NCBI GenBank assembly: GCA_018873245.2
Contig: JAEMBT020000003.1
Coordinates: forward strand, 9,257,843 to 9,321,842
Source of the DNA: Archegozetes longisetosus
Taxonomy: Eukaryota; Arthropoda; Arachnida; Sarcoptiformes; Trhypochthoniidae
Length of the DNA stretch: 64,000 bases
Reading direction: 5' to 3'
Notes under the pieces: model-generated
The model's database searches: none
What the model saw: only the letters and a program-made list of their open reading frames with translations
What the model was told of the DNA's origin: nothing
In this document: positions 51,238 through 64,000 of the stretch, piece by piece
Layout: each line of letters opens with the position of its first letter
How positions within the stretch are numbered: the first letter of the stretch is position 1
Program-made: the position numbers and the translations under genes

Positions 51238-52761
51238 TCTATGATTGATGAAACAGATAATTAACAATTAAAGATACAAATTTTTGATATCAAAATAATG
51301 AGTATTTTCATAATTAATTATTACTTCATATTTAGTAATCAAACTTTCAAATTCAATACTTTTCTCGAAACTATTGATTATCAATAATAAAATTAAGTCT
51401 AAACTACTGTTATTTAAGTGCATTTTACGGAAAATGCATTTATTCATCTATGGAATGATTGGTTCAAATAATTAAGTGTTTTAGAGTATTATTGTTTTGT
51501 AAACAAAAGCTATATTTCGATCATAAATGATAAACAAATAGCAAAATAAATAATTAATTGATAGAATTATGAAAAAATCAGTTCAAAATGTCGTCATTTG
51601 TGTTGGACTAAAATTAATTTTTATAAAATATATTGAAATACAAACAATTACGTCAATGATTGAAATTAACTCAAATTGGTTTCGATTAATAATTAAATAG
51701 TAAATAACTTATTAATGAACAGATTATTATTTAAACCAGAATTTTAGTCAAACTAATTGCGGAACAAAAGCAAATTTTTGACAACAAACGTCGATTCTTT
51801 GGGAGCGCTATAAACGAGCGTATGAATTGAATGCATAGAAGTTTTTGTTACCAAACTCTATGAGAAATGTTTGGAAAAGACTAACAACAAAATTGTTGAC
51901 ATGTTAGTCATTTTGGGAAAAGTTGATAATCGTGCCAATAGATGACAGCTCCTATAATTACTTTTGAGAAATAGTAAAATTAGATTTAACATATTTAACA
52001 AACTAAAGTTAATTTGATAAACAGTATTAAACTTAGTTATTAAAACTAAATTTCAAACTTTTGTTGGTACGATTTGACTAACAACAAATGAGCAAAATTA
52101 GTTTAACAAGTAAGATCAATTAAGAGAGAAGTTTTAACGAGCTTAATCTGTTTTGATTGATAAATAACAGCGTGGACAAGTTCTTAAGAAGTGGATTATT
52201 TGCTATAGGAACAAGATAAGCTACTTCAATGCTTAACTCACTAAAACGACACAAATGCTTGCATTTGACAAACCAGCTAAAAGTGATTGTTTCACAAATG
52301 TTTATTTTTAGACTAGTATTAAATTAAGAATAAGTATTTTTAATCTAATCGAACTAATTTGTGTAAATTTGATTGCTAGATTAATGATTAGTTTATAAAT
52401 TGATTTAGTGATGCGTAGCATTTAATGCTGTGTCACTTTTATGATTACAGTAAAGCATTTTATACGACGAGCATAGCATTCAACTCAGGTGTGATCTACA
52501 GTACTATTACTTTAATAAGAAGCTCAGAGTTGCAATTAAAGTAATCTCTCCTGTAGAACATATCTCACTAGTCTACTGTAATTAAATCAATTATTAAAGC
52601 TCAACATTTATTGATAAAAATAGTCTATCACTACCTAGTAGATCATCAGGCTTTAAGGTTTACTAAAATAAAAACTTTGACGAGTTATACGTCAAGTATA
52701 ATATGCTCCTAAACTCTCAGTTTCTAACTATAGTAATGGTAAGAGTGGTTTACAGTTAGGA

Positions 52762-52800
52762 CTTGTCTCACTGTAACCAAGTTGTATAGTGAGACAAGTT
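52762..52800. repeat. Perfect 12-bp inverted repeat
   Basis: ACTTGTCTCACT at 52762-52773 and its exact complement at 52789-52800, with a 15-base spacer. A small hairpin of unknown role. Confidence 0.85.
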
Positions 52801-52914
52801 GGCAATCTCTATATTAATAAGACTTATGGAAAGTAACTTTCTTTAATATACATATGTAGTTCAGTTATGAAAATTTGATTTTGCACTTTTGCAAGTTTTC
52901 TGGAAAGGAGAATA

Positions 52915-53094
52915 GGTAGCTTGGCAAGATGCCTAAGCGGTATCTGGGCGGGATAATCCAGCAGCACAACTTTTTAAAAATTTCATATTAAATTGATTGT
53001 TTTCCAAGCAATAAATTATTAACATTTTATATGGGACCACCGAAGGGGTGTATTGATGTCAGATCGCCCCGACCAGATATCCCGCCAAGTTACC
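52915..53094. mobile_element. Possible non-autonomous TIR element
   Basis: A GC-richer 180-bp segment. Its left end GGTAGCTTGGCAAGATGCCT and the complement of its right end GGTAACTTGGCGGGATATCT match at 18 of 26 positions, and seven of the eight differences are transitions, as expected of old decay. No coding sequence. No clear target duplication; the ends may extend about 9 bases further on each side. Confidence 0.45.
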
Positions 53095-54044
53095 GACTCT
53101 GCTTTGTAAAGGCACGTGTAAAGTAGTATAAACACTTCTGTAAATTGAGAAATGCATCCGAGTTCGAAGATTGCATTGGCTACCCACAATAATCAGAGTC
53201 GATCACTTGTGTGTAACTATTGCCACCAAACAAAAGTGTTTCTCTTTACGCTTTTAGATTGTTTTAGATTAGTTTTTAATATTGTAGTTTTTTATATTTT
53301 GTGTTTTAAATGTTATAATGTTCAAAAAGATTATTTGTGCATAGAAGTTAGTAGATGACATCTTAGTAAGTACCTGGTTCTTTACTAAACTGACTTCATG
53401 TTGATTTCAATCAAATTGAGGCATTTTTTGAACTAAATGAAACATATATTTCACTAAAACATATAAATCAAGTCGAGAATTTAAATAAAGCCAGGTTTGA
53501 ATTTTTTAATTTGAAAAGACAAGAAATCAGCTAAGCCAACTTATGTCACTTTTGCAGCAAACTTTCAATTATAAAGGTTTCAGACATTTAAAGGCTACTA
53601 AAACGATGACGTGATATATAGACATTCCCTTTTAAGAAATATATAGTCCATAAAATTGCTATTTAGCGTGAATCGATCTTATGAACCAGACTAGTGTTGT
53701 TTTATCACTATTAGTTTTAATGTCAATCGACTAACTTGCAGACAGTTAACTATCATTTATAAAATTTATTATGAATTTATTGGATTTACTTTTATATTTA
53801 TAACTTTTACTTTTATAACTTTGGACAGTTAATGCGCAAGTCATTTGACTTTTGTTTTAAAGCTGTATTTGTCAGTTATTCCTAGTCATAGTTTGAAAAG
53901 AGCGCTCTTTTGTTGGCAAAAAATACAACATTATTGAACGATTACTTTAGTTTATTCAAGCCGAAGCCAAAACATCAATACAAACATTATATTAATATTG
54001 GTATCAATATAACTCTTAATTAATAGTATATTGATATATTATTG

Positions 54045-54062
54045 ATATATATATATATATAT
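54045..54062. repeat. (TA)n microsatellite
   Basis: AT dinucleotide tract of about 18 bases. Confidence 0.9.
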
Positions 54063-54180
54063 TAGTGTAAATTACGTCAACTTAGACTTGATTATCGAGC
54101 ATTCTCTAAGATTCAGATGAGAAAAATTTGAAAATTAAATTACCATTACATAGATAGAAGATATTAGATAATTAACTAAA

Positions 54181-57100
54181 ATGTCATCAGCAATGGATAA
54201 CAACCCGATGAGACGTCTTTCGTATGTATTTCTCAATCAGTTCTAACGATTAACAATTAAATTATAACTAATTTTAATATAACTATTGATTTATTTGGTT
54301 ATTGTTGCGATTAGAGCAACGGGAGATTCGCTTTACATAATATTAGGCATTCAAAAGACTGCAACTTCTGACGAAATCAAGAGGACTTATAGAAGAGTAA
54401 TAAACTGTCACTTATTTTGTTCTAACTCTTTAGTCGTATTTGTCTATATCTGTTTAGTTTTTAATCTATCAGTAATTGAGTTGTTTAAGTTTTGAGTCAA
54501 ATGAATAATGTCAGTTTTTGGTAATATTGGTTTTCTTAGAATGATCAGACTAAAATTATATATATATAGTCCATTAGCGTTAGTTGTGATGCCTCTATTC
54601 AATTATTTAGTTTGACTGGGAGCTTAGTATTGAAGTTTTATAATAAGAGAAATAATAATTTGCTAGCACTAATCTGTCAAACGTAGAGGAAATAGTTCTA
54701 CAATTTTTCAATACCATATAAATGACATGAGAAATGAGTCATAAGCCGTAAACGCAATAATTACTGTGATGTTTGTGAAGCAATAATCGTAATTTGTTTG
54801 CGTTGTTTTTACTCTTAGCATTTAAATTGATTATATTATCTGAAAATGCATTGAATGATAGCGAATATGGCACTATTTTAAACAAACAGTAATATCCATA
54901 AGAATCTTATCAACTGATAAGCCACAATCGTATCGATCGCGAACTCATTCAAAATTCATTTGTAATTGATTTCAAATTCAAAACAATCAAAGGCTAACGC
55001 TTGCAATTTTGAAAGTTCAAATCGATTCAAACTAAATTATTGATGACTTGAAAGTTAAATCCAAGTAAATAAATCATTATTGAGTTAGTAATGGAAAAAA
55101 TAGAAGAGGAGGGCATAATTAAGAAATGTTTGTGTTATTAATATATACTGGAGTTAGAATGAGTATAACTATTAAATAGATATGGACTGAAATGAAAACT
55201 GATATGATTATTAAATGTATTTTACAGTTAGCCTTGAAATATCATCCCGACAAGAACCCAAACAATCCGGAAGCAGCTGAGAAGTTTAAAGATATTAATA
55301 GAGCCAACTCTATACTGTCAGACATAACGAAACGTAATATTTACGATAATTACGGATCCCTTGGTCTGTATATAGCCGAACAATTTGGCGAAGAAAATGT
55401 CAATACATACTTTGTTCTGACCTCTGGCTGGTGTAAAGCACTTTTCGTGGCTTGCGGTATTCTCACATGTTGTTATTGTTGCTGTTGTGGTTTCTGCTGC
55501 TGCTTCAACTTCTGTTGTGGTAAATGTAAACCGAGACATCCTGAAGAAGATTATTCTTTCAATCCGGTAAATATTCATTTGACTCTTAGATTGTTTTGTG
55601 TTTTAATGTTTTCACAAAGTATTATTGCAAATAGTTTTAACTGAAACTATTGTCTATCAATTTAAGAACATGTCTCAATGTTTATTGCTCAGTTTAAGAC
55701 TGACTTATTTTGAAGATAGTTTTCTGGAGAAAATTTTATAAAAATTACTAACGATTTAGTTTAGTTGTTTTGAGATTTTAGTTTGTGTGGGCTAAATTTT
55801 TCCATTAAAGTTGGATATTCACTATTTTTACTCATTCCCAAACTATGGCATAAACAATTTTAAAATATATAAAACATTTTCGGTGTATGGACTTCGAGAA
55901 TATAAACTTTTCATATTTCATGATCAACTCTAACTTTTGAAAACTTGATTTGTATCGACGAGATTTATTTCGATGGTCGATTCTAAAATGTAAATCTTAT
56001 TTCAAGAAAATTGAGTTTGGTTTTATGCAAATATTCAGTTATAAAAATTTGATTTGTTAGAGCAACCCAATTTGATGATATACCGATTTGAAGCTTTTTA
56101 AAAGAGTTTTCGATCAATATTATACGTATTGGTTTTTCATCCAATTTGATTGGGTCGTATCGCCAAAATTTTCGAATTCTTGTAACTTTACACTTATACT
56201 CATATCAAAGTTGAGAACTGATACCAAAATTTCAGAATTCACGTGATATCGATTTAAAAAACCAAAAGTTGAACTGGTTAAGAATATATCATCTCAGAAA
56301 TCTCAGTAATTTATTCGAAGATACCATACCATGACATTAAAGTGAAGAACTGAACTAAAATGCAGTGGCACATCAATGAACTGCACATTCTCAAAATTGA
56401 AGTTGAAATTTAATATTTTTTATTTACAAATAGCGTGGGCAATATGAAAGAAGTGGTTTGTTCAAAACAACTCCAAAACACTCGAGTCATAGGCCAGTTT
56501 TAATCCGCATTACTAGACTTGATTGTAAAAATGTTGTCTCATCAGATTAAAAATTTGATTTGACAGAAGGTGTTAGAGATAATAACTCAAGTTTTTTAGC
56601 TTTATTTGCAGGCATGTTCTTCAGCTCTTGTGTGATTTTCATCCGATCTGCTCATACATTCGAAATTTTATAGGCAATCAAACAATCCTCGATCTTTCTC
56701 TCAACGAAGTTTATAGTGAAATAAGTTTTATAGTCTCTAATTTTTTGAAGAGTATTAGAAGACTAAAATTGTACGTTAATTTCTAAGTCGAATACTAAAA
56801 ATACAGATAATAGAAGTTAATAAAATGTTGAAAAACTACAGTTCATTATGAAATATGAAAATGATGTTATTGGGATCTCAGGTTATACACCCACCAAAAT
56901 TTTTGATCGAAAATATTTGCTTTAGACAAATTCTAAGCATTTACTGCTTTGTAGCTACAATTACTGTCTTACAATATAAAGAAACTTTTGAATAGACTTT
57001 AACATAATCAACTGGCGTAATTGATAACTAATTTATCTCGTAATAACAGGAGGCAGCAGAAGAAGAGGATACATCTGAGCTAAAGAAGGTTCGTATAGAA

Positions 57101-57326
57101 TTTGATTAATATTATATTTGATGTCTTAATTGCATATTGAATAAAAAAGCAGAATGAATGGAGTGAAGGAGGAAAGTCTTCAACTGTCACTAGTCAACCA
57201 CAACCAGATGACCCCTGGGGCGAGAAGACATCGATTCCAATAGCAATGCCTCCACCTGGAAATTCATACGCTTCTGAAACAACAGGTCTAAGGGATACTC
57301 ACCATTCATCGTATATGAGTTCTTAG
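54181..57326 (+). CDS. Dnajc5: Cysteine string protein (DNAJC5)
   Basis: Synaptic-vesicle co-chaperone that, with Hsc70, keeps SNAP-25 and other exocytosis proteins folded. Exons: 54181-54221, 54315-54396, 55228-55566, 57050-57088, 57153-57326; 224 residues, close to the family's usual 200-250. J domain about 17-84 with HPD at 47-49. The linker [20 protein letters not shown] is almost invariant in the family. The cysteine string (110-141) has 14 cysteines, the palmitoylation sites that anchor the protein to vesicles, ending CCGKCKP. The tail is Pro/Ser/Gln-rich and ends HHSSYMSS. Exon 5 has two adjacent acceptors (AAG and CAG, three bases apart, both in frame), so forms differing by one glutamine are possible. 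Introns of 831 and 1483 bases hold nothing I recognise. Confidence 0.97.
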
Positions 57327-57915
57327 AGTCTTATTTTATATTCATAGTTCTTTTGGATTGAATCAATTGAAAATTAAAAACAAATACATTAACATTAAAA
57401 ATACCAGAACTTGTCTCAGTCTGTACACTCTTGAAACTTAATGTTTAAAATATCGGATAATTACTGATCAAAACGTTGTTAAGATTGGAATATGATAAAT
57501 GCATGTATTCTTAATAAATTATTAATTATTATTTTGCAAGTTATGCAAAACGTTAATGACCTAATCGAACGCATTCCAAATGCATTTTATACCTCACCTA
57601 AAAGTTTCAGATTACTAGTAAATGTTGCATAAGAAAGTCTAGTAAATTATTAAATTAATGATTGTATACGTTTTTAATTTAAATTCAAATAAAATAAGAA
57701 TTCATAATGTGGTAATTATAATGTAATTACAGTCTTACTCTAATTTACATATTTGTCAGCTCTAAACAATTTTTACAACACTGCAAAAAAGAGAGAAAAG
57801 TCCGAAACAGTATAATAATAGACATAAAGAAAACTTCACTATTAGACCAAAAATTTATTTTATAAATAAACTTTTCAAACAATTGCCATGATTTTGATTA
57901 ATATAAGTAAATAAT
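57327..57915. other. Convergent intergenic region
   Basis: 589 bases shared by the 3' ends of DNAJC5 (+) and the ZC3H4-like gene (-). Contains the minus-strand AATAAA at 57854. Confidence 0.5.
57854..57859 (-). promoter_or_regulatory. Polyadenylation signal
   Basis: AATAAA on the minus strand, about 57 bases past the stop of the ZC3H4-like gene. Confidence 0.5.
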
Positions 57916-60900
57916 CTAACAAAAGGGTGACGCCGTCGGATCAATAGTGGAGAAAACAGATTTGAGCGATTGATCACTGCTTTCATCATTTGGTGAGTCA
58001 CTTAAAGTCAGATTAATTGGTTCTGAAATCGTATCGTTATTGCTCGACATCAAACTGTTAGAATTGGTTTCAGTATTTTCTTTAGTATTAATCAATTCAT
58101 TATCAACATTATTATCTTCTGTCTCAGAAGAACTGGCAATCATGAGTTCACAATCACTTTCGACTTCAGAAACCGAATCAGTTCTTTCTCTCATATCGAT
58201 TTCCATTTCAGGATCAGAATCAACGAGAGGCGCCTGCAGTTCATTGCGAATCAAATCTAATTCATCTTCACTAACACTGAGAGAAGAACTAGCGGAATAT
58301 TGTGGACCAGTTTTAGATGAATCAGTGATGGGTGCATACAAATTGTCATATAAGTCGTCGTCTGTTGAATTATTAGTCATCGTTTCCATTTGTTCCTCTT
58401 TATCAAATTCTTCGTCATCTTCTTCTGCTTTCATCTCAGTATTTGTCAAACTTGGAATTAATGATGATTCGTACAAATCAGTGGTTGATGTCATTGATGG
58501 CAATGAGGACGAGAGTGGTAACGAAGACGATGATAACGAAGGTTTTTCACTATCTAAAACATCGGCTGCGTTCGATGATAATGGATTGGCTTCAGTTTTA
58601 ACTTCTGATTGATTAATACTCGCAGGAAGAATATCAGAAAAGAAAGACTTTGTATCGATTTTGGTTTCTTTTTTATTGTCCTCACTTTGATTGGAAGGTT
58701 CGGGACTAGAGGCCGATTGTAGTGGACTTTTAGCACTTTTGACTTCAACCTCCTCTTTTATGACGACATTAGTATTTACTTCATGATTATTATTAGTTTT
58801 ATCATTAATCTCATTATTATCCTCGCCTTTACCGTCTCCAACAGTGAATGTTGGTTTCGAAGATATCAGCTCTAAAGGAGACATGATTGGCGGTGGGGTC
58901 GGAGGAATAATACCGGGCGTGGGAGCAGATTTTGACGGTGATATCGTTAGAGGAGGCAATGGCGGCAAAGTTGGAGAATTAGACTTGACTTTCTTATCCT
59001 TTTTCTCTTTTTCATTTTTCTTCTTAGACTTAAGAACACTCAAAGGAGTGACGGGCGCTGTCTTGAGCGGTGGTGGAACTATTCGCGAAAGATTATCGAT
59101 TTCAGAAGTCGGCAATTTGGCAAAAAACTTTTGAAGCCGAGGGTCGTTCTTAAGACGAGAATCGATTCGATAGATAGAAACGTAACAGGAATAGTCGATA
59201 TCAGTAACAGTAACGGGTAACAGTTTGTACTCGATCGTAACGTTCGGATCACATATCTTGACGGGTGGTGTTGGTTCTACTGACGGAGACATCGATTCCT
59301 TTCCTCTTTTCAATCTCGGATCGCGATAGTCATTGCGGGGCGGGGTATTATTGCCTGACGGCGAAGAACCAGCCAGATTGATGCCACTCAATATGTTTTG
59401 CCAGAACTCTGACTGTTTTGTTGACGTATTTTGACTTGTAGCACTAGATGATTGACGGATTGCACTCAACATTTTGGTTATATCGATCGGTCGCTTCGAT
59501 TTATCAGGTGATGAAGATTTTGGGCTTGACTTCTGCTGCTGTACGTTCTTCAGAGCAGCCGCTAATACGTGTTCGTCTTTGTCATCATCGTCAGAATCTG
59601 AAAGCCATGAAGATTTTGATTCAGACTCTGTTTGCATTTTATTTTGCATCTTCATATATAAATCGCGCGCAACTTTTGGCAGATTTTTGGAACTTCAGCT
59701 GTTTGTGGCATCGACTGAGATAATGAAGAATCGTTTGAGAGCTGAGACTTTTCATCAAAAGCTTGTTCTTCGCTTTTAATTTTTATGGAGTTATTATCAA
59801 TTGATTCGTTGGCTGTATTTCTTGGTCTCATTAGTATAGTTCTCAGATCTTCGTCATGAGCTGAAGCTTCGATCAGTTTTTGTTCCTCAGTTTTGACAGC
59901 TTGCTTGGGGACTTCAGTTTCTTCATTCTCAAAATTACCCATTGTTTCCATGTAGTAGGATCTAATCTGTGCCTCAATTTCTTCCTCGTCGTCCTCCATA
60001 CGAGGTGTTGAAGGCTTCTCATTGATAACAAACTTACTCTCAATGCAGAATAAGTTACGCTTATTTCCGACATAAGCTATTTCAAGTTCTTTCATCTCTT
60101 GCTGCCAAACCCAAGTATAATAGGAAGTCTTCATTTCTTTAGTTGGATCTCCAAGAACGGCATGTCTCTTGGCTACCGGTTTCATTGGCGTGTAAGTAGA
60201 ACTCGAGGAGGAAGTAGTAGTTGTTTGTGAACTACTATTGGTATTAGTAGTAGTGGTAGCAGTATTATTATCAGCAGTTGTCGAAGTGTTTGTAGTACTT
60301 TCTTCAGATTTTATGCCTTCATTTTTAACCGATGTCTCATTTCTGTCCGGCTTGGGGTCGTCGGGCAATTGCCCGGAATCCAAATAATTCCTCAAAATTT
60401 GACGAGTTTCCTCATTAAGAGGAGCGTGACTGAAGCGACAATTTTCACCAGAATAACACTCCACATTCGTATGAAAGAACTTACAGGGGAATTCATTGTG
60501 CATAAACAAACAATCTTCTCCTTTGCCACAAAAGCCTTGCAAATAGAATTTACAAATTTCTTTCTTTTTCGTCGGTGAAGTTTCGTGTGAGTATGGACAT
60601 TCGGCTCCTTTGTGACACTTGCCTTCGATGAAAAATTTACAGAGAGGCTTTGAAGCTTGGTTTCTCTCCGTTCGTTCAGTCTGTCGAGTACTTGCTCGAG
60701 TCCCGGTTGGGCCTGGAGTTCGTTCTCTCCGTTCGTTCCGTCGCTTATCCTTAAGTCTGGCTATTCTTCGGGTCTTATCTGTATCTAAATTTCGTTTTAA
60801 CATACGAGCCATGACTCTCATCATAGTTTTCTTCTCGTCAGAAGGCAAGCCATCAATTGATCCTGTCATCCGATTGGTGGGCATTCTATGTTCCATGATT

Positions 60901-61571
60901 TGCATCATCTCCTCGAAATCTCTGTCATCAAAACTGAACTCTTCATCATCTGAAGAATGATGGATAGAAGCTGCATTGGTGAAGGAAGGATCGGCTAGTC
61001 TAAAGTCCAACTCCTCAAACCTTCGATCATAATCATCAAAACTGTTTCTCGAATTATTCAGCTCATTGTGATCCCAATTATTCTGATCCCTACTCCTCTT
61101 TCTCTTATCCCTGTCTTCTTCTTCCTCGGATCGTCTCCTTTTCCTATCGCGATCTCTTCTTCTTTTTTCTCTATCTTCATCATTGGATGCCTTTCTATCT
61201 CTTTCAACACTTTTTCGATCCCGATCTGATTTATCATTTCTGTCATAGTTATGACGTCTATCTCTATCTTTATCCCTGTCCCTATCTCTATCTCTATTCC
61301 GATCCCTGTCTTTATCTCTACTTTTATTGTCATCACTCTTTCGATTTGAATCATCTTTCCTTCGCGAGTCCCTATCTTTGCTCATGTTATCTCTTTCCTT
61401 AGTGCTATTATTCTCTTTTTCCTCTGTTTTAATATCTTCTTTTTTATCTGCTATATCTTCCTCTTCAGCAATCTCTCCATCTTCCAAGATCTCTCCCTCT
61501 TCTTCTTCCTCATCCATTGTCTCATTTAATTTCTTATTTTCAAAGATTGTCTGTTCTGTCATTTCCATCAT
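57916..61571 (-). CDS. Zc3h4: ZC3H4/Su(sable)-type CCCH zinc-finger protein, with a one-base frame break
   Basis: In known animals ZC3H4 and fly Su(sable) bind nascent RNA and, with WDR82, stop unproductive transcription in the nucleus. ATG at 61571. A canonical pyrimidine tract and CAG (61579) sit just upstream, so the 5'UTR is probably spliced. Order: acidic N-terminus (GEILEDGEI), RD/RS-like repeats (about 80-160), a basic region, then three CCCH fingers at about 309-382 (C-x7-C-x5-C-x3-H twice, C-x8-C-x5-C-x3-H once). A Thr/Ser-rich linker follows, then conserved blocks including YYTWVWQQEM. The frame breaks at about residue 628, at an A5 run (T5 on the plus strand, 59684-59688). One added A joins the halves and reads KNLPKVARDLYMKMQNKMQT. 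The second half contains IEYKLLPVTV and RLKNDPRLQKFF, as in ZC3H4, then a long acidic Ser-rich tail; the total would be about 1218 residues. The frame break is probably an assembly error. Confidence 0.88.
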
Positions 61572-64000
61572 TTTGTTTCTGTAGGAATGAAAAAAAAAGT
61601 TTTTTGTGTTGTTTAAACGATTATTGAAAATACTTGAATAAAAATGATCATGTCTTGTAGTTGAAATCAGCGCCAAATGCATGCATTTGTTTCACTCAAT
61701 TGTAACCGAAACTTAATTTATGTGAAGCTTTGCGCTACTTTTACCATATATAAGTAGAAAATTTTTGATTCACTTAATGTTTAAATTTTAGAAAAGCACA
61801 TAAAACTCGACTAGATTTTCATGTTAACTATGATTTTGCGCTCAATTTAAAGAATGCATGCATTATTTGCATACGTTTTAGTATACCTCACGTTATATTG
61901 AAATTGAAAACTTCAAAGTTTTGAACAATAGATCGATTGAGAACTAAAAGATAAAATTTGTTTGTCAATCAAAAGAAAAAATAGTCCAAAGATTATGTAC
62001 AATTTGTGACTCATAAATAGCTATTAAAAGTAATGCATTTATAAATCATGTCTTAATCAAGCCACACCTCATGCGCATGACATAAGTGTCAGATAAAAGT
62101 ATCAAAACATCTCTACTACTAGTACTCAAACTGAATAAATAAATAGTTGGCCGGAAGAACAGGATAAGTGACTGGTTTGATGGCACTCACTTAAGCCGTT
62201 TTCCGACTAGGATTGCAATACAAAATTCTATTGAAATAAACATTTAGTATCCATTGCGCAAACCTTGTGTTAGTAATACTGCTGCCAAAAACATGTATAA
62301 ATAATCTGAAGGACACTCAAAACACTTTTATAACATTACAGCCATCGAAAATAAGTCTCTTCGATAGCAACTAATCTTTTAAATGAAATAATTGCCTATT
62401 AATACACACATATATATTTTGATTATTTTGTGTAAATTAAGACAATTTGATAAGAGACCTGTCCGGCGTTTACCTCAAAAGGGATTCAAATATTGATTTC
62501 TTATGTTTTATTCTCAATTTATTTTATGCGAAAACTAACTCAAAGGGCCCGCATTGTAGACAAGGCAACCTATAGAGTGCTTGCAAAACATCATAACTGA
62601 CAATAATCAGCACAAATGCTGTATTAATGCCAGTCCCAACGAGAGTATTCAATGTGAGTTAATGGGTTTTGTGAACAGATGTCAAAATAACACAACAGAA
62701 GAGACAAATATCTAACGATATTTGTTTTGAGCACTTTAACCAAAATCACTTTTGAAAACATTACAATAAATATGAAATTATTAAAAACATTGATCACTGA
62801 AATCACTAAACTGCACTATATTTCACTGAAAGCAACAAAAATCCATTAAATCACTGAACAAGTTGTGGAAAAATTCATAATTAATATCAATAAAAATTGC
62901 TATAAATCATAAATTAATATTGATATGAATTATATGTTTGAGAAATTAGGTAAAAATTGTTAACGAAATGGGAAAATAAGTAAAGATATGGAAAAACTTA
63001 ATTTCTCGAGAAGTAAAAAATGGTCGAGAAATGAAGTTTTTTCAGTCTAACTGTGCGTAGATTTTCTGCGAACAAATTATGTGTTATTTATTACCTCGTC
63101 CTGTGTTGTACTCTAGAAGTTTTCCTAAAACACATTAACTGACATCGACTGCTAGTATAGAAATACTATTGAGTTTTGACGATAAGTGCAAAATGTCAGT
63201 TACGGCGTTTTAAGTGGAGGTCTCTATAGGAGGCGCCCACACATGGAGGCGAATATGGGCTCATTTGATAATTGATTTTCGCATTCAATTGAGATTAAGA
63301 AGTAAGAGATTCTTATTTGTAGCCCTTCTGGAAGCATTGGAAACGCCATAAAATGCTGACAAAATTCATGAGTCGTTCATATCATAAGTCGAGCCAAAAA
63401 TAGGCAAAAATGTATTGAAAAAAAGCTTATGTTTTCTACACATAATAATCACATTTGTGTTAAAAACTTTCTCTTAATTATCAGTGAATTCTTATTACCA
63501 TTCAATTCAATATGAGATTAAATTTGATGAAAACGTATCGGATTTTGATATCATTTGAATGTCGGAACAAATTATTAATGATTTGAATTGAAATTATTGG
63601 AAATATTTTAAGTCTTTTATATAAAGTGTAGCAAAAAATATTTCTCTTAAGTGCACATTAAATCTTTTCTGTCCTATTGATTAACACTCTATAAGTACGT
63701 TGTATTATATCATATCAATTGCGTTGCGATTTTGTAGTCGTTCACCATTTGATAGGCATTGAGGCAACTGTTAATGTAATGGCCGACAATACGTTTAACA
63801 TTGCATTCCGAGCATCAAATACTAGTATTTTTATCAATATTACTCACAATCACCCTGAGTCTCTACCGTTCGGTGCCAACACTGCAACATATCTATTTCC
63901 CTTTACATGAATTACGTGCCGACTCTCATTTATTTTATTACTTTGTCCAGTACCTCCACGAAACTAAAAATCGTTTTAAACCACTCAAAATATCCTAACG
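61572..64000. other. Upstream region and window edge, no recognised gene
   Basis: Contains the presumed promoter and non-coding first exon of the ZC3H4-like gene, which I could not place. At 63719-63998 the sequence is GC-richer and open in two plus-strand frames (63 and 65 codons), but neither has a motif I recognise. Confidence 0.35.

Larger units (their letters stand above)
51238..54180. other. Intergenic between divergent genes
   Basis: About 2.9 kb of AT-rich sequence between the zinc-finger gene and DNAJC5. Holds a short perfect hairpin (52762-52800), a possible TIR element (52915-53094) and a (TA)n tract, listed separately. No coding sequence recognised. Confidence 0.5.

Noticed and set aside
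58040-58612. 190-codon plus-strand frame, Ser/Leu-rich
   Set aside because: Antisense shadow of the acidic Ser-rich tail of the ZC3H4-like gene.
61058-61354. Frames rich in Ile/Glu or Tyr/Leu repeats over the RD-repeat region
   Set aside because: Out-of-frame readings of the Arg/Asp repeat of the ZC3H4-like gene.
61572-61682. N-terminal extension of the ZC3H4-like frame to an upstream ATG at 61682
   Set aside because: It crosses a pyrimidine tract plus CAG acceptor; the acidic conserved N-terminus starts at the ATG at 61571.

Overview
This is a eukaryotic window: AT-rich (roughly 70 percent by eye), with genes broken by short GT-AG introns (most 58-100 bases) and long gene-poor stretches. 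Homologies are metazoan throughout: a Mox homeobox, ADAR, cysteine string protein, an AGPAT3/4-type acyltransferase, a ZC3H4/Su(sable) protein, UBE2Z, sushi domains and a GNBP-like GH16 glucanase. The combination suggests an arthropod, and gene compactness plus F-box and sushi gene style make a mite or related chelicerate my best guess. That last step is inference.

Layout. 1-13.9 kb: no gene recognised; simple repeats and one small hAT-like MITE. 14.0-15.0 kb (-): UBE2Z, intronless, with a one-base frame break. 17.2-17.8 kb (+): F-box pseudogene. 23.1 kb (+) and 39.6 kb (+): two members of an unrecognised family of secreted-type, single-membrane-pass proteins with eight conserved cysteines. 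30.4-30.8 kb: a near-palindromic foldback with arms of about 200 bases. 33.0-33.5 kb (-): a two-exon membrane protein with PPxY motifs. 34.9-35.6 kb (+): a very small Mox-type homeobox gene with a 26-base exon. 36.6-39.1 kb (+): five-exon AGPAT. 40.5-51.2 kb: four minus-strand genes in a row, ADAR (7 exons), GH16 glucanase with a cysteine-rich C-terminal module (3 exons), a three-sushi secreted protein (4 exons) and an eight-finger C2H2 protein (8 exons). 54.2-57.3 kb (+): DNAJC5/CSP (5 exons), convergent with ZC3H4-like (57.9-61.6 kb, -), which has a second one-base frame break. 61.7-64.0 kb: no recognised gene.

These are ordinary nuclear genes with independent functions (RNA editing, transcription restriction, synaptic chaperoning, lipid synthesis, glucan hydrolysis); I see no operon-like logic. 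All exon models were built by hand from splice consensus, frame continuity and family knowledge, and every junction kept frame. The least explained items are the eight-cysteine family, the PPxY membrane protein, the miniature Mox gene, the foldback, and the coincidence that both frame breaks fall at A5 runs.
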